Origin: Pseudomonadota bacterium
Lineage (GTDB): Bacteria > Bdellovibrionota > Bacteriovoracia > Bacteriovoracales > Bacteriovoracaceae
Assembly: GCA_027488375.1 (NCBI GenBank)
Contig: JAIYBW010000005.1
Location: 272,297-336,296, forward strand
Direction of reading: 5' to 3'
DNA length: 64,000 nucleotides
Under the pieces are notes generated by a model. That model saw only the letters and a list, made by a program, of their open reading frames with translations, was not told where the DNA came from and did not search any database. Positions 31,758 through 40,088 of this stretch are shown here, piece after piece (the stretch's first letter is position 1; every line of letters begins with the position of its first letter). Both the position numbers and the translations under genes were made by a program.

Positions 31758-33293
31758 ATGCTTGAAAAATACCGATTTGATGTTGGTCATTTCTGCCTAA
31801 ACTTCTGGGTATTTAGTCTTACTGGTTCTGATACACAGGATTTCCTTCAAAAGCAGTCTACCTTCAATATGACTCTCATGAGAGAGATGGAATTTCATCT
31901 GGTCAGTTTTCTTGATCCCCAAGGACGAATTGATTTCTACTGTTGGCTTTGTAGGGCCAAGGATGAATATAAGGTTCTAGTTCCACTTACTCTTAAAGAT
32001 AAGGCCATTATCAGACTTGAAAAATTCCTCATTTCTGAGGATGTCATCATTAATGATCAAGGTGCCCAAGAGTGGACTGTTATTATGGGGCCTTCTGCAC
32101 TTAAATCCCAATCTGCACTTCACTTTTCAGGAACATTTTTTGAAGAACAAGCTCTCTTAACTCAAGAATCGCCTCATCAGGATATACATCAGTTATCTCA
32201 GGTTGAGGTTGAAAATTGGCGTCGTCTCAATGGTTGGCCTGATCTCAAGGGGACTAACTTTAAGCATGAAATAATAAATAATACGCGACTTTTTGAACTG
32301 AGTGTTTCAGGACAAAAGGGCTGTTATCCTGGTCAAGAGACTGTTTCAAAAATTGCCGTTAATAGAGGTGCTGCCTATGCGCCAGTTTTGATTCAAACTT
32401 CGAAGGCCCTTGATATTGGAGATCTCTTTATTATTGATAAGAAAGTGGGTGAAGTCGAATTCACTCTACCGATAGATGATTATTTTATCTCAGGATCAAA
32501 AATTCTTAGAGATTTTCGAGTCTCGGGTTTAGAGTTGAGTCTTGAGCAATCTGGTCAAAATCACCAAGCTAAAGTCATGTATTTCCCTTTTTATTCAGGT
32601 GATCCTAAAGAAAAGTCGTTAGAAAATTTTTATCTTGGTGCTGAATCTTTTAAAAATAATCAGCTCCATTTAGCAGAGAGTTATTTTAAAAAATCTGTTG
32701 AACTAGATCCCGGTAATGCAGACGCTTTTGAAAGTCTCGGTGTGATGTTAGGTAGACAAGAGCGTTTCTCCGAAGCTATTGAACTGATGGATAAATTATC
32801 CGCCGTGGATCCATCTTCAGTCCTGGCCCATACGAATAAGTCTCTCTATCTTATGAGACAGGGCAAAATTGACGAAGCTGAGCAGGAAAAGTCTCTGGCG
32901 ACAATAAAGTCATTTCAGAAATTTGGTGATGAAGCCAAATTAAAAGAAAAGATCGAGCAGGAAAAAATTCGACAGGAAGCTGAGTGGAGCAAACGTGAGC
33001 AGATGTTTAAGCAAGTTTTAGAAATAGATCTTGAAGATACCCTGGCAAATTATGGAATGGGTTCTATTGAGGTTGAAAGGAAAAATTGGGAATCTGCAAA
33101 AAATTATTTAGAGAAAGTCTTATTGGTTGATACTCAATATTCTGTCGCCTATCTAGCTTTAGGAAAGGCCTATAAAGGTCTAGGTTTGAAAGATAAGGCT
33201 AGAGAGATATGGCAAAAGGGTCTAGAGGTTGCTGCGAAAAAAGGTGATTTAATGCCGGCCAATCAAATGCAGATGGAATTAACTCAAATCTAG
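31758..33293 (+). CDS. YgfZ/GcvT-like folate protein fused to TPR repeats
   Basis: A 511-residue two-part protein. Residues 1-280 resemble YgfZ: FLQKQSTFNMTLMRE, SFLDPQGRIDFYCWL, and the signature KGCYPGQETVSKI with Cys 189. YgfZ/IBA57 proteins use folate in the repair or assembly of certain 4Fe-4S enzymes. Residues about 290-500 are TPR units (NFYLGAESFKNNQLHLAESY, AVDPSSVLAHTNKSLYL, VAYLALGKAYKGLGLKDKA) not present in E. coli YgfZ. It is co-transcribed with the A-type carrier. The stop is interlocked in CTAG with the convergent HExxH gene. Confidence 0.85.
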   Translation: MLEKYRFDVGHFCLNFWVFSLTGSDTQDFLQKQSTFNMTLMREMEFHLVSFLDPQGRIDFYCWLCRAKDEYKVLVPLTLKDKAIIRLEKFLISEDVIINDQGAQEWTVIMGPSALKSQSALHFSGTFFEEQALLTQESPHQDIHQLSQVEVENWRRLNGWPDLKGTNFKHEIINNTRLFELSVSGQKGCYPGQETVSKIAVNRGAAYAPVLIQTSKALDIGDLFIIDKKVGEVEFTLPIDDYFISGSKILRDFRVSGLELSLEQSGQNHQAKVMYFPFYSGDPKEKSLENFYLGAESFKNNQLHLAESYFKKSVELDPGNADAFESLGVMLGRQERFSEAIELMDKLSAVDPSSVLAHTNKSLYLMRQGKIDEAEQEKSLATIKSFQKFGDEAKLKEKIEQEKIRQEAEWSKREQMFKQVLEIDLEDTLANYGMGSIEVERKNWESAKNYLEKVLLVDTQYSVAYLALGKAYKGLGLKDKAREIWQKGLEVAAKKGDLMPANQMQMELTQI

Positions 33294-34528
33294 TTTTTAC
33301 GAAATTTTTTCTCAGCAGTATTTAATGTTTTCTTAAGAGCTAGATAGTCTTTTTTATGGTGAGTGAGAAGCCCTTCTAATTTTTTTATCTTGAGGGCAAA
33401 TTTTTTCAAATAGGCTTGTTGTTGTTCAATCAGTTCCCAACCATCAGGAGAAATGAGTTCTTTCTTTCTGGCCCATTTCAAATCCTTATAAGCATAACTG
33501 AGCATCAGATATTCTTCTAAGGTTCTCCAAACCATTTTTTCTTTTTCTATTGGTGAAAATTCATAAAGTGGAGATTCATTTTGAACTGAAAAAGCAAAAT
33601 CTGAAAAAAGTTTGAACGCCCAGAAAAAAGTGAAATACGCATGATAAATCCCCCTTAATGGACGAAGAGTCGTGCGCCAGGGACTGTAATAGATACAATC
33701 AATAGGTTCGTCGATGAGTTTTTCAAGATTTAAAAAATAATTCAAATGATGATGGCCATTTTCATGAATGAGATCATCTAAGAGATCTACAAAATCTCTA
33801 TCATAGAGATTGATCATCGATGTTCCAGGCAACTCTTGATGAGAGTAACTAACAAATTCAACCTGTTTAATGGGGATAATGACATCTGTGAAAGCTGCAA
33901 ATCGATCCCAAGATGAAGGAGAATGAATTTTAATCAGTTTAAGTGCAAGCTCAATCCTCTGAGAGAAAGTTTTCATTTCCTTCATAGAGGTTGTCATTAG
34001 CTTAAGCTCTTTCCCTTCAAGATGAAGGGTTGTTCCTAGCTTGAGCCCAATCCCGTTTTTCTTCTTTTGATCACCCAGAGAAGGCTGAATCCGATAATTT
34101 TTATTCGGATGACTTTTCTTCAGGATATGAAAATTGCCGAAAGCGATCAGATGTTCATCATAGACGCTAGATGCTTTCTTATTTGCAATATAAATTGAAT
34201 TTCCTTGATTGAGTAGCTTTAAGAAAACATCCACAAATTCACTTTTGTTCCATCGCTCGAATAATTCATTATCAACATCAGAAAAGGAATCATCAGTGGA
34301 GAGATTTTCCTGCGCGCTTAAATAGATGGTTAACGTTTCAATTTGTTCAAGAAAATACCAATTGAGCGGAGAAAAATCTGATATGTCTCTCGAATTGAGT
34401 TTTAACCAAATTGCTGTTTTTGATTTTGGAAGAACTTTTAAATTTTGATTTAATTTTTTTAAACGATTTTGATAACGACGCTGAAGTCGATTTTTTAAAA
34501 GTACGTAAGATTTAGTGGAAAAAAGCAT
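33290..34528 (-). CDS. HExxH-motif enzyme resembling peptide beta-hydroxylase-type (mod_HExxH) proteins
   Basis: A 412-residue soluble protein. HENGH at residues 255-259 is a HExxH metal site; it is followed by YYSPWR (280-285), RPLRG (289-293) and H296. The spacing HExxH...YYSPWR...RPL.G..H is that of the HEXXH motif domain found in putative peptide-modification proteins, some members of which have been described as iron/2-oxoglutarate peptide hydroxylases. Residues 1-240 are basic at the start and otherwise unrecognised. A plain metalloprotease is an alternative. No precursor peptide, maturase or transporter is adjacent. tRNA-Asn lies just upstream of its start. Confidence 0.65.
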   Translation of the reverse strand: MLFSTKSYVLLKNRLQRRYQNRLKKLNQNLKVLPKSKTAIWLKLNSRDISDFSPLNWYFLEQIETLTIYLSAQENLSTDDSFSDVDNELFERWNKSEFVDVFLKLLNQGNSIYIANKKASSVYDEHLIAFGNFHILKKSHPNKNYRIQPSLGDQKKKNGIGLKLGTTLHLEGKELKLMTTSMKEMKTFSQRIELALKLIKIHSPSSWDRFAAFTDVIIPIKQVEFVSYSHQELPGTSMINLYDRDFVDLLDDLIHENGHHHLNYFLNLEKLIDEPIDCIYYSPWRTTLRPLRGIYHAYFTFFWAFKLFSDFAFSVQNESPLYEFSPIEKEKMVWRTLEEYLMLSYAYKDLKWARKKELISPDGWELIEQQQAYLKKFALKIKKLEGLLTHHKKDYLALKKTLNTAEKKFRKN

Positions 34529-34535
34529 AAAAAAG

Positions 34536-34612
34536 TGGCTGGGAAGGAGAGACTCGAACTCTCGACCAACAGATTAACAGTCTGCTGCGCTAACCAACTG
34601 CGCCACTTCCCA
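34536..34612 (-). tRNA. tRNA-Asn(GTT)
   Basis: A 77-base cloverleaf on the minus strand with acceptor TGGGAAG/CTTCCCA, D-loop AGTTGGTTAGC, anticodon loop CTGTTAA (GTT), T-arm GAGAGTTCGAGTCTCTC and encoded CCA. Confidence 0.97.
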
Positions 34613-34635
34613 ACTCATAGTCAAAATGTTCGTAA

Positions 34636-34664
34636 TTTATAAACTTCCAAAAATTATTTGTCCA
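34636..34664 (-). promoter_or_regulatory. Sigma-70 promoter of tRNA-Asn
   Basis: Minus-strand TGGACA (34664-34659), 17-base spacer, TATAAA (34641-34636): 5 of 6 matches in each box. The start site would be about 34629, 17 bases before the mature tRNA. Confidence 0.7.
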
Positions 34665-34758
34665 GACATCTTTTTAGGATGTTAGGCATTAAAAAAGCCG
34701 ATTAAAGCACTCAAGTTTTTTTCATTCTTGACCGAAAAGGTTAATTAAGGGGAATTCT

Positions 34759-35247
34759 GTGCCTAAATCCTATGTTTTAAAAGCTTTAAAGTTACTGAGC
34801 TTGGATGAAATCCTTAAGCTAGCAACGGCGGTAAAAGTGAAGTCAGGTCTTTTAAAAAAGGCTGCAGGGCAAGAACTTGTCTCCTGGGAGGATTCCTCGT
34901 CACCCCATGAAGCCTTGGCCGAGAAAAATTCACCCCCACAGACATCAGATTTTAAGGGCCCTGCCGATATTTTGCCTTTTAAAAGGCCAGAAAAAAAAGA
35001 AGAGTCCCTCTCTGAGGATTGTGAAGGAGCCAAAGAGCATGCAAGCCTTGTTTCAAGTGAGTTTATTCTTTGGCATAGAGAATTGAATAAAGATGCAGCT
35101 GTTGGGCCCTCTCAAACAAAAGAAGCCATCAAGGGCTATATGAAATCAACTGAGATGTATGTGGTTAAAACACCCTCAAGCGATGGTAAGGATAAAATCA
35201 GATTTGCCTCAACTCAGGGAGTTTTAATTAACAAAAAACAGGCCTAA
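34759..35247 (+). CDS. Hypothetical protein, 162 residues, GTG start
   Basis: Begins at GTG with AAGGGG six bases upstream. Residues 1-37 (SYVLKALKLLSLDEILKLAT and on) form a basic amphipathic helical region. Residues 40-95 are low-complexity, rich in Ser, Pro, Glu and Lys and probably disordered. The C-terminal part has FILWHRELNKDAA and AIKGYMKSTEMYVVK. There is no signal peptide, membrane segment or recognised domain. It overlaps the convergent astA-like gene by 4 bases (CTAA). It is divergent from tRNA-Asn and the HExxH gene. Confidence 0.65.
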   Translation: MPKSYVLKALKLLSLDEILKLATAVKVKSGLLKKAAGQELVSWEDSSSPHEALAEKNSPPQTSDFKGPADILPFKRPEKKEESLSEDCEGAKEHASLVSSEFILWHRELNKDAAVGPSQTKEAIKGYMKSTEMYVVKTPSSDGKDKIRFASTQGVLINKKQA

Positions 35248-36272
35248 TAAAAGGGAATCGCCGTAACTTCTTGAGGCGTTTCAAGTCTTAAAGATTTTAT
35301 TATTTTTGGATCAATAGCAACCTGTCCATCTTCAAGCACTTTAACAGCTGTTTTAAAAGCAAGAAAGTCATAATCTGAGTGAGTAACAGTCACAAGATAG
35401 TCCTCAGTGCCTTCTAGATCAAAATGATCTGTTGCCATGAGTTTCCCACTGATTTTATTTTTTATTAGATTAATATCTTTTAGAGGACAACGGAAATGAG
35501 GTCCGCCATCAAAGGGATCAACTTCATGAGTATATTTAAAGCCGATACTCTCTAGCATTCTTTTCACTGGTTCAGTTTCTTTACCCACTTTTCCAATAGA
35601 TTCACGGGCCTCCATCGGTAAAAGTGTTTGATAAATATTTTCAGATGGAAAAAGACTGAGAATGAATTCTTTATTGTTCCGGCTCAGAACATCCGCTTCG
35701 TGATAATTCATGTTTAAAAATCTTCTCCCAACCGCTTCCCAGAGTGGAGAGTTTCCAAATTTATCGAGTGGTGGCATCAATTCTGAATGAATCATCGGCT
35801 TGAATCGACTTGGATTTTTTGCCATATAAAGAAAACGAACAAAGGATAACTGCTTTCCAAGTTTATCTTGGTGACCCCGGTGGTTAGGATCAAGAATGAG
35901 TCCACCGATTTCAGTAGGGCCATTTGTATCAAGTCCTAGCTTGAGAGTTCCATGAACAAAACCAGTATTAATGGTTTGAGAAAATTTTGATTCCTGGCCA
36001 ACAGAAAGAAAGAAATGTGGTTCATGATCAGTTCCATGTTGAGCATGAATCATTGATACGCCCAACACTTCACCCGATTCAAGTTCCTCTAAAACAAAAA
36101 TGTAATAATTTTCCCAAAGTCGTTTACTTGGATGATGAAAACTTTTAATGGAACTATCAATTTTCATACTGATGATATCTTCATCAGCAGGCAAGTTGAT
36201 AAAAGTCATCACCTGGCTCAACTTGAAGAGATCTTTTAAATCATTATGTTGGACTGATCTCAAAATGAACAT
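35244..36272 (-). CDS. astA: Arginine N-succinyltransferase family protein
   Basis: A 342-residue GNAT-like enzyme of the AstA/AruF/AruG family, which moves succinyl from succinyl-CoA to arginine or ornithine. FILRSVQHNDLKDLFKLSQ, PTEIGGLILDPNHRGHQD, GKQLSFVRFLYMA, SPLWEAVGRRFLNMNYHEAD and VDPFDGGPHF are family landmarks. The other AST pathway genes (astB-E) are not in the window, so it may act alone or in another pathway. The upstream unknown gene overlaps its start by 13 bases. Confidence 0.88.
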   Translation of the reverse strand: MFILRSVQHNDLKDLFKLSQVMTFINLPADEDIISMKIDSSIKSFHHPSKRLWENYYIFVLEELESGEVLGVSMIHAQHGTDHEPHFFLSVGQESKFSQTINTGFVHGTLKLGLDTNGPTEIGGLILDPNHRGHQDKLGKQLSFVRFLYMAKNPSRFKPMIHSELMPPLDKFGNSPLWEAVGRRFLNMNYHEADVLSRNNKEFILSLFPSENIYQTLLPMEARESIGKVGKETEPVKRMLESIGFKYTHEVDPFDGGPHFRCPLKDINLIKNKISGKLMATDHFDLEGTEDYLVTVTHSDYDFLAFKTAVKVLEDGQVAIDPKIIKSLRLETPQEVTAIPFY

Positions 36273-36976
36273 GTATGTCTCCGAGACAAAACTTCTTCTA
36301 ATTTTTTTAAACCACTCAAAGGAAAATCCCAGCCTGGGATAAAGAGAAAAGCATTTTCAGTTTTTCTTCCCAGAAATCCTTCCTCTTCTAAAAAGGAAGC
36401 TCGAGGCTCAAGGGGATAATAACCAGGTGAATCTTCTTCTATCAATAAACCAAATTTTTCAAAAAGTGTATGAAACTGCTCATGAAAACGAGTCCACTTT
36501 CCAGATTGACCCCATAATTCAGGGCTTAACGCATAATCCAACCAAACTGGGATGAGAAAATCCTGTAAAGTCGAGGCTTCCTCTTTAGATTGAGGGGATA
36601 AGCTCCGTGATAGATGCACAGGGCCTAATTCCTCAAAATGTAGAACTGCTTCTTGAGGACTGATTTTTAAAAAATTGAAGATATCCTTCGGCCATCCACC
36701 AAATTGAGGTAGATGAATAAAAGGGGGCTGTATCACAGTCTCTTTATTTATCGATGTTATGGACCAATCCTGCCATTTTGCATTGAATACAAGAACCTCT
36801 GGAGAGTTTTGGTAGAGATAATAGATCTTGAGAAGAGCAGGATGGGTAATGGCGCAAGAGGGACCTTCGCCTGAAACATTAAATTGGAATTGTTTTGTTG
36901 AGGCCTGGGATAATAACTGCTTTGAAATCCAATTGGATAATTCTGGGCTTTCAGGAAATATGTTACGAGGTGTCAT
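36260..36976 (-). CDS. Hypothetical protein co-transcribed with astA
   Basis: About 238 residues, no recognised family. It contains HLPQFGGWPKDIFNF, RFHEQFHTLFEKFGLLIEED and a terminal AFLFIPGWDFPLSGLKKLEE. There is no signal peptide or membrane segment. ATG 36976 is preceded by AAGGA at 10 bases; an in-frame TTG nine codons earlier (37003) is an alternative. Its end overlaps the astA-like start by 13 bases, so the two proteins are probably made in fixed proportion. It does not look like AstB. Confidence 0.65.
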   Translation of the reverse strand: MTPRNIFPESPELSNWISKQLLSQASTKQFQFNVSGEGPSCAITHPALLKIYYLYQNSPEVLVFNAKWQDWSITSINKETVIQPPFIHLPQFGGWPKDIFNFLKISPQEAVLHFEELGPVHLSRSLSPQSKEEASTLQDFLIPVWLDYALSPELWGQSGKWTRFHEQFHTLFEKFGLLIEEDSPGYYPLEPRASFLEEEGFLGRKTENAFLFIPGWDFPLSGLKKLEEVLSRRHTCSF

Positions 36977-37036
36977 CTTGTTGTTATCCTTGATTTCTCT
37001 CAAGACGCTGAGAGATAATAAGATTTATCAGAGGAT

Positions 37037-37690
37037 ATGACCATCGAAAATGCCCTAAAAATATTTCAAGAAAATTATCAAATGAAGAATTTCACACAGG
37101 CGATAGAAATTCTTGAAAAACATTCAAATGAAATTGATCCCGTTATTTGGCACTATAACATGGGTTCTTGCTTAGCCGAATTAGGAGAAATGCCTAGGGC
37201 AAGATACCATTTCTTGAAAGCCGAAGATGGAGGACTGCAGACTGAGGCCTTAAGACAGAATCAAAAATTTGTAGAAAAAAAGCTGGATGTAGAAAAGTGG
37301 GAGAAATCTTTAAGTGCGAGTGATTATATCATTACTGGTGCTCGATTTCTGGGTGATGGCCCACTGCTGACTTTGTCATTACTCGGCTTACTTATATTTT
37401 TTATTTTGTATAAAAAAATACAAAAAACAAAAAATCTTTTTTTAATGATTACGATCGTCGGCCTATTTCTAGCAACAAATTGGGCGATAAAAAATATGCC
37501 TCTAAAATTAACGATGGAAAAACTAGCAATATATGAAGGTCCTTCAAAAATTTTCGTTCCAAGATCAGAAATTCCTCCTGGAGTCATTATTTTAAGTCTA
37601 GGACAAGATGATTGGGAACACGTGATTTATCCCTCACGCTTTGAAGGGTGGATAAAAAAATCAAATGCATTAAAAGAGTTGGGAGAGTAA
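37037..37690 (+). CDS. Membrane protein with N-terminal TPR and C-terminal SH3-like region
   Basis: A 217-residue protein. Residues 1-80 hold TPR-like helices (ALKIFQENYQMKNFTQAIEI, HYNMGSCLAELGEMPRARYH). Two membrane segments follow at about 112-130 and 138-155, then an SH3-like extracytoplasmic region (LAIYEGPSKIFVPRSEIPPG; EHVIYPSRFEGWIKKSNAL). This arrangement resembles BatE of Bacteroides-type aerotolerance operons, but no other Bat genes are present. GAGG lies close upstream of ATG. It is immediately followed by the cNMP-binding gene, probably in one operon. Confidence 0.72.
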   Translation: MTIENALKIFQENYQMKNFTQAIEILEKHSNEIDPVIWHYNMGSCLAELGEMPRARYHFLKAEDGGLQTEALRQNQKFVEKKLDVEKWEKSLSASDYIITGARFLGDGPLLTLSLLGLLIFFILYKKIQKTKNLFLMITIVGLFLATNWAIKNMPLKLTMEKLAIYEGPSKIFVPRSEIPPGVIILSLGQDDWEHVIYPSRFEGWIKKSNALKELGE

Positions 37691-38302
37691 ATGAGTTACG
37701 AAAAAGAGATCATGAATAAAGTTCAAAATGGTGAGAGTCTCCCTGATAAACTTGATTTACCGGTTCTAAAATATCTTTGGGAAGCAAGCCCTCTCTACTT
37801 TGGTAAAAAAGAAAATTATCATGAATTTTTTAAAAAAATTTCTGTTTTAAGTTCCTTTAGTGACAATGAAATCAGAATTTTTACGAAGTTTCTTCATCGT
37901 CGGGAATTTATTGCGGATGAAGTTATTTTTAATCAGGGTGATTCTGGCTATGGATTTTATTTTATCTTTGAAGGTTCAGTAGATATTTACGCTAACCATC
38001 TCAATTCAAATATTGAAGAAAAAGGCGAGTTTATTATTCGTCTTGATCGCAGGCAGTATTTTGGTGAGATGGGTTTATTAGAGGATTTTAATCGAAGAAG
38101 TGCTACGGTTGTTGCCCATGAAAACACAGTCCTTCTTGGCATCTTTAAACCAGATTTAGAAAATATGTTAGAAATTTATCCTGTCATTGGGGCTAAATTT
38201 TTAAGGGAAACAGCTCTCATTATGGCCAATCGAATGGGCCAGCTTACTAAAGAAATTATGGCCCTCAAAAGAAAACTTAAAGAAGTAGAACAACGGATTT
38301 AA
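37691..38302 (+). CDS. Cyclic nucleotide-binding domain protein without DNA-binding domain
   Basis: A 203-residue soluble protein. Residues 55-165 are a CRP-type cNMP-binding domain: EFIADEVIFNQGDSGYGFYF, DRRQYFGEMGLLEDFNRRSA with the Glu and Arg of the phosphate-binding cassette, and ENTVLLGIFKPDLENML. The C-terminus is a short coiled helix (TKEIMALKRKLKEVEQ) instead of a helix-turn-helix, so it is not a CRP-like regulator. It begins directly after the TPR/SH3 gene stop and precedes a PerM-type transporter by 2 bases, suggesting nucleotide control of a membrane partner. Confidence 0.85.
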   Translation: MSYEKEIMNKVQNGESLPDKLDLPVLKYLWEASPLYFGKKENYHEFFKKISVLSSFSDNEIRIFTKFLHRREFIADEVIFNQGDSGYGFYFIFEGSVDIYANHLNSNIEEKGEFIIRLDRRQYFGEMGLLEDFNRRSATVVAHENTVLLGIFKPDLENMLEIYPVIGAKFLRETALIMANRMGQLTKEIMALKRKLKEVEQRI

Positions 38303-38304
38303 AT

Positions 38305-39333
38305 ATGCACCGACATTTAAAAATAAAATTTATACTCTTCTTTGTTTTCATTTTATCCATCATTGGATTTGCATTGCTTTTTCCTCGCCTCACAATGCCT
38401 TTTGGCTTTTCCTACATTGTTTTCCTCATGACGAGACCTTTGACTATACTGTTAACGACTGGACCAGCTAAACAAAGGGTTTTTTACTTTTCATTCTTAA
38501 TCCTTGGGATCTCATTTGCCTTATTTCCTCTGTTTGCTGCTTTTTATAATATTGATACAGATTTTGGTCGCCTCACGAGTCAGTTACCTGAGTTAGAGAA
38601 AAAATTACAAGATAAGTTTTTTATTTTTAAAGTCTATGTCTTTGAACGTTTTGGTTATCGTTTAAATATTGAGCCAGTATCATTTTTCATAAAAAAGATT
38701 GAATCGAGCGGAATCTTTTTACTGGGCATGATTCCAAATTTCTTATCATCATTTTTTGAGTGGCTACTTCTCGTTCCGATGTTCCTGTATTTTTTCTTTT
38801 TTCAAAGCCAGAAATTTGGAGCCACTTTTTTGAGTGCCATTCCAAACTCAATTTTTGAAAAAGCTTACGTTTTATTTTCACAGTTCAATACTAAATTTGG
38901 TGAGTACATCATCGCGAAATTCATTGAAGCAACGATTCTGGGAACATTTGTCACCATAGGGCTTCTCTTCTTAGATTATCCTTATCCTTTTGTTCTCGGT
39001 TTTATCGCCGGAATCACCAATATTTTACCTTATATTGGCCCTCTCATAGGTTTAATACCCGCTTTAGGTGTGGGACTTATGTCGAATGATCCTAATATTT
39101 CACTTTTGGGCATGTCGATGGTCTTTCTGATCGCTAATTTGGTAGACATGGTCCTAGTCTTTCCTTTACTTGTTTCTAAAGTCGTAAATCTAAATCCTAT
39201 GATTGTTGTGATGAGCGTTATTGTGGGTGGTCAGTTAGGTGGTGTTGTCGGTATGATCTTCATCATCCCGTTTATCGCTTTTTTTAAATTACTCTTTCAA
39301 GAGATCTATAAAGATCTTTCGGTGCAAATATGA
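38305..39333 (+). CDS. AI-2E/PerM family membrane transporter
   Basis: A 342-residue integral membrane protein with about eight segments. The last part (ATILGTFVTIGLLFLDYPYP, then FVLGFIAGITNILPYIGPLIGLIPALGVG) has the PYIGP signature of the AI-2E/UPF0118 family. Members export quorum signals, act as Na/H antiporters or are uncharacterised; the substrate cannot be inferred. It overlaps the bamD-like gene by ATGA. Confidence 0.88.
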   Translation: MHRHLKIKFILFFVFILSIIGFALLFPRLTMPFGFSYIVFLMTRPLTILLTTGPAKQRVFYFSFLILGISFALFPLFAAFYNIDTDFGRLTSQLPELEKKLQDKFFIFKVYVFERFGYRLNIEPVSFFIKKIESSGIFLLGMIPNFLSSFFEWLLLVPMFLYFFFFQSQKFGATFLSAIPNSIFEKAYVLFSQFNTKFGEYIIAKFIEATILGTFVTIGLLFLDYPYPFVLGFIAGITNILPYIGPLIGLIPALGVGLMSNDPNISLLGMSMVFLIANLVDMVLVFPLLVSKVVNLNPMIVVMSVIVGGQLGGVVGMIFIIPFIAFFKLLFQEIYKDLSVQI

Positions 39334-40076
39334 TTCAAAAATTCATTATTTTATTAATACCACTTTTTATGGCCGCTTGTTCCTCGGATAAACCGAAGGG
39401 AAGAACTGAGGCTGAGGTTTTATTTAAAGAAGCAGAAGATCTTGTGAAATCAGAAAGATATATTCTTGCGACTGAAAAATTAAACACGATTAAAACTCAA
39501 CATCCTTATTCTTTTTATGCAACACCGGCCGAGTTACTCCAGGCCGATGTTCTTTATATGCAGGAGAGTTTTGTAGAGTCGGCCGCTGCGTATCTCTTAT
39601 TTAGAGATTTTCACCCAAAGCATGAAAAAATAGCTTACGTGATTTTTAAAATAGCCGAATCTTTTTATAAACAAATTCCAGATACAATTGATAGAGATCT
39701 TGAACCGGCGATCGAGGCGATTAAATACTATGATGAGGTTATTCAGAAGTATTCTGACTCGAGTTATAAAAAAGATGCTGAGAAAAAAATCAATAAGGCC
39801 AAGGACATGTTGAGGGACAAGGATCTGTATATTGCTGATTTTTACTTTAAAACCAAACAATATTCACCGGCCCGTTATTGGTATTTGGATATTTTAGAAA
39901 ATCATAAAGATGAAAAAACGAGAAAACATGCTATGGCCAGGACGATTATGGCCACTTTTCAGCTAAAAGAATGGCAACCTTGTCTAGATTACATAGAAAA
40001 GTTTTACCAATTAGTTGATAAAGAATCCCACTCCGAAATAAAATCAATTAAAAATGACTGCAAGAGCAAAATATAA
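39330..40076 (+). CDS. bamD: BamD-like outer-membrane assembly lipoprotein
   Basis: A 248-residue lipoprotein with a signal ending FMAAC at residue 17. The mature part is TPR-like in the BamD pattern: AEVLFKEAEDLVKSERYILA, KLNTIKTQHPYSFYATPAEL, ADVLYMQESFVESAAAYLLF, and later YARYWYLDILENH-like packing. BamD is the essential lipoprotein of the BAM complex that inserts outer-membrane beta-barrels. Conserved early positions (QHPYS..A..A.L..AD) support BamD over generic TPR lipoproteins. The ATG overlaps the PerM stop. Confidence 0.85.
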   Translation: MIQKFIILLIPLFMAACSSDKPKGRTEAEVLFKEAEDLVKSERYILATEKLNTIKTQHPYSFYATPAELLQADVLYMQESFVESAAAYLLFRDFHPKHEKIAYVIFKIAESFYKQIPDTIDRDLEPAIEAIKYYDEVIQKYSDSSYKKDAEKKINKAKDMLRDKDLYIADFYFKTKQYSPARYWYLDILENHKDEKTRKHAMARTIMATFQLKEWQPCLDYIEKFYQLVDKESHSEIKSIKNDCKSKI

Positions 40077-40088
40077 CGGGGGTAGGCT

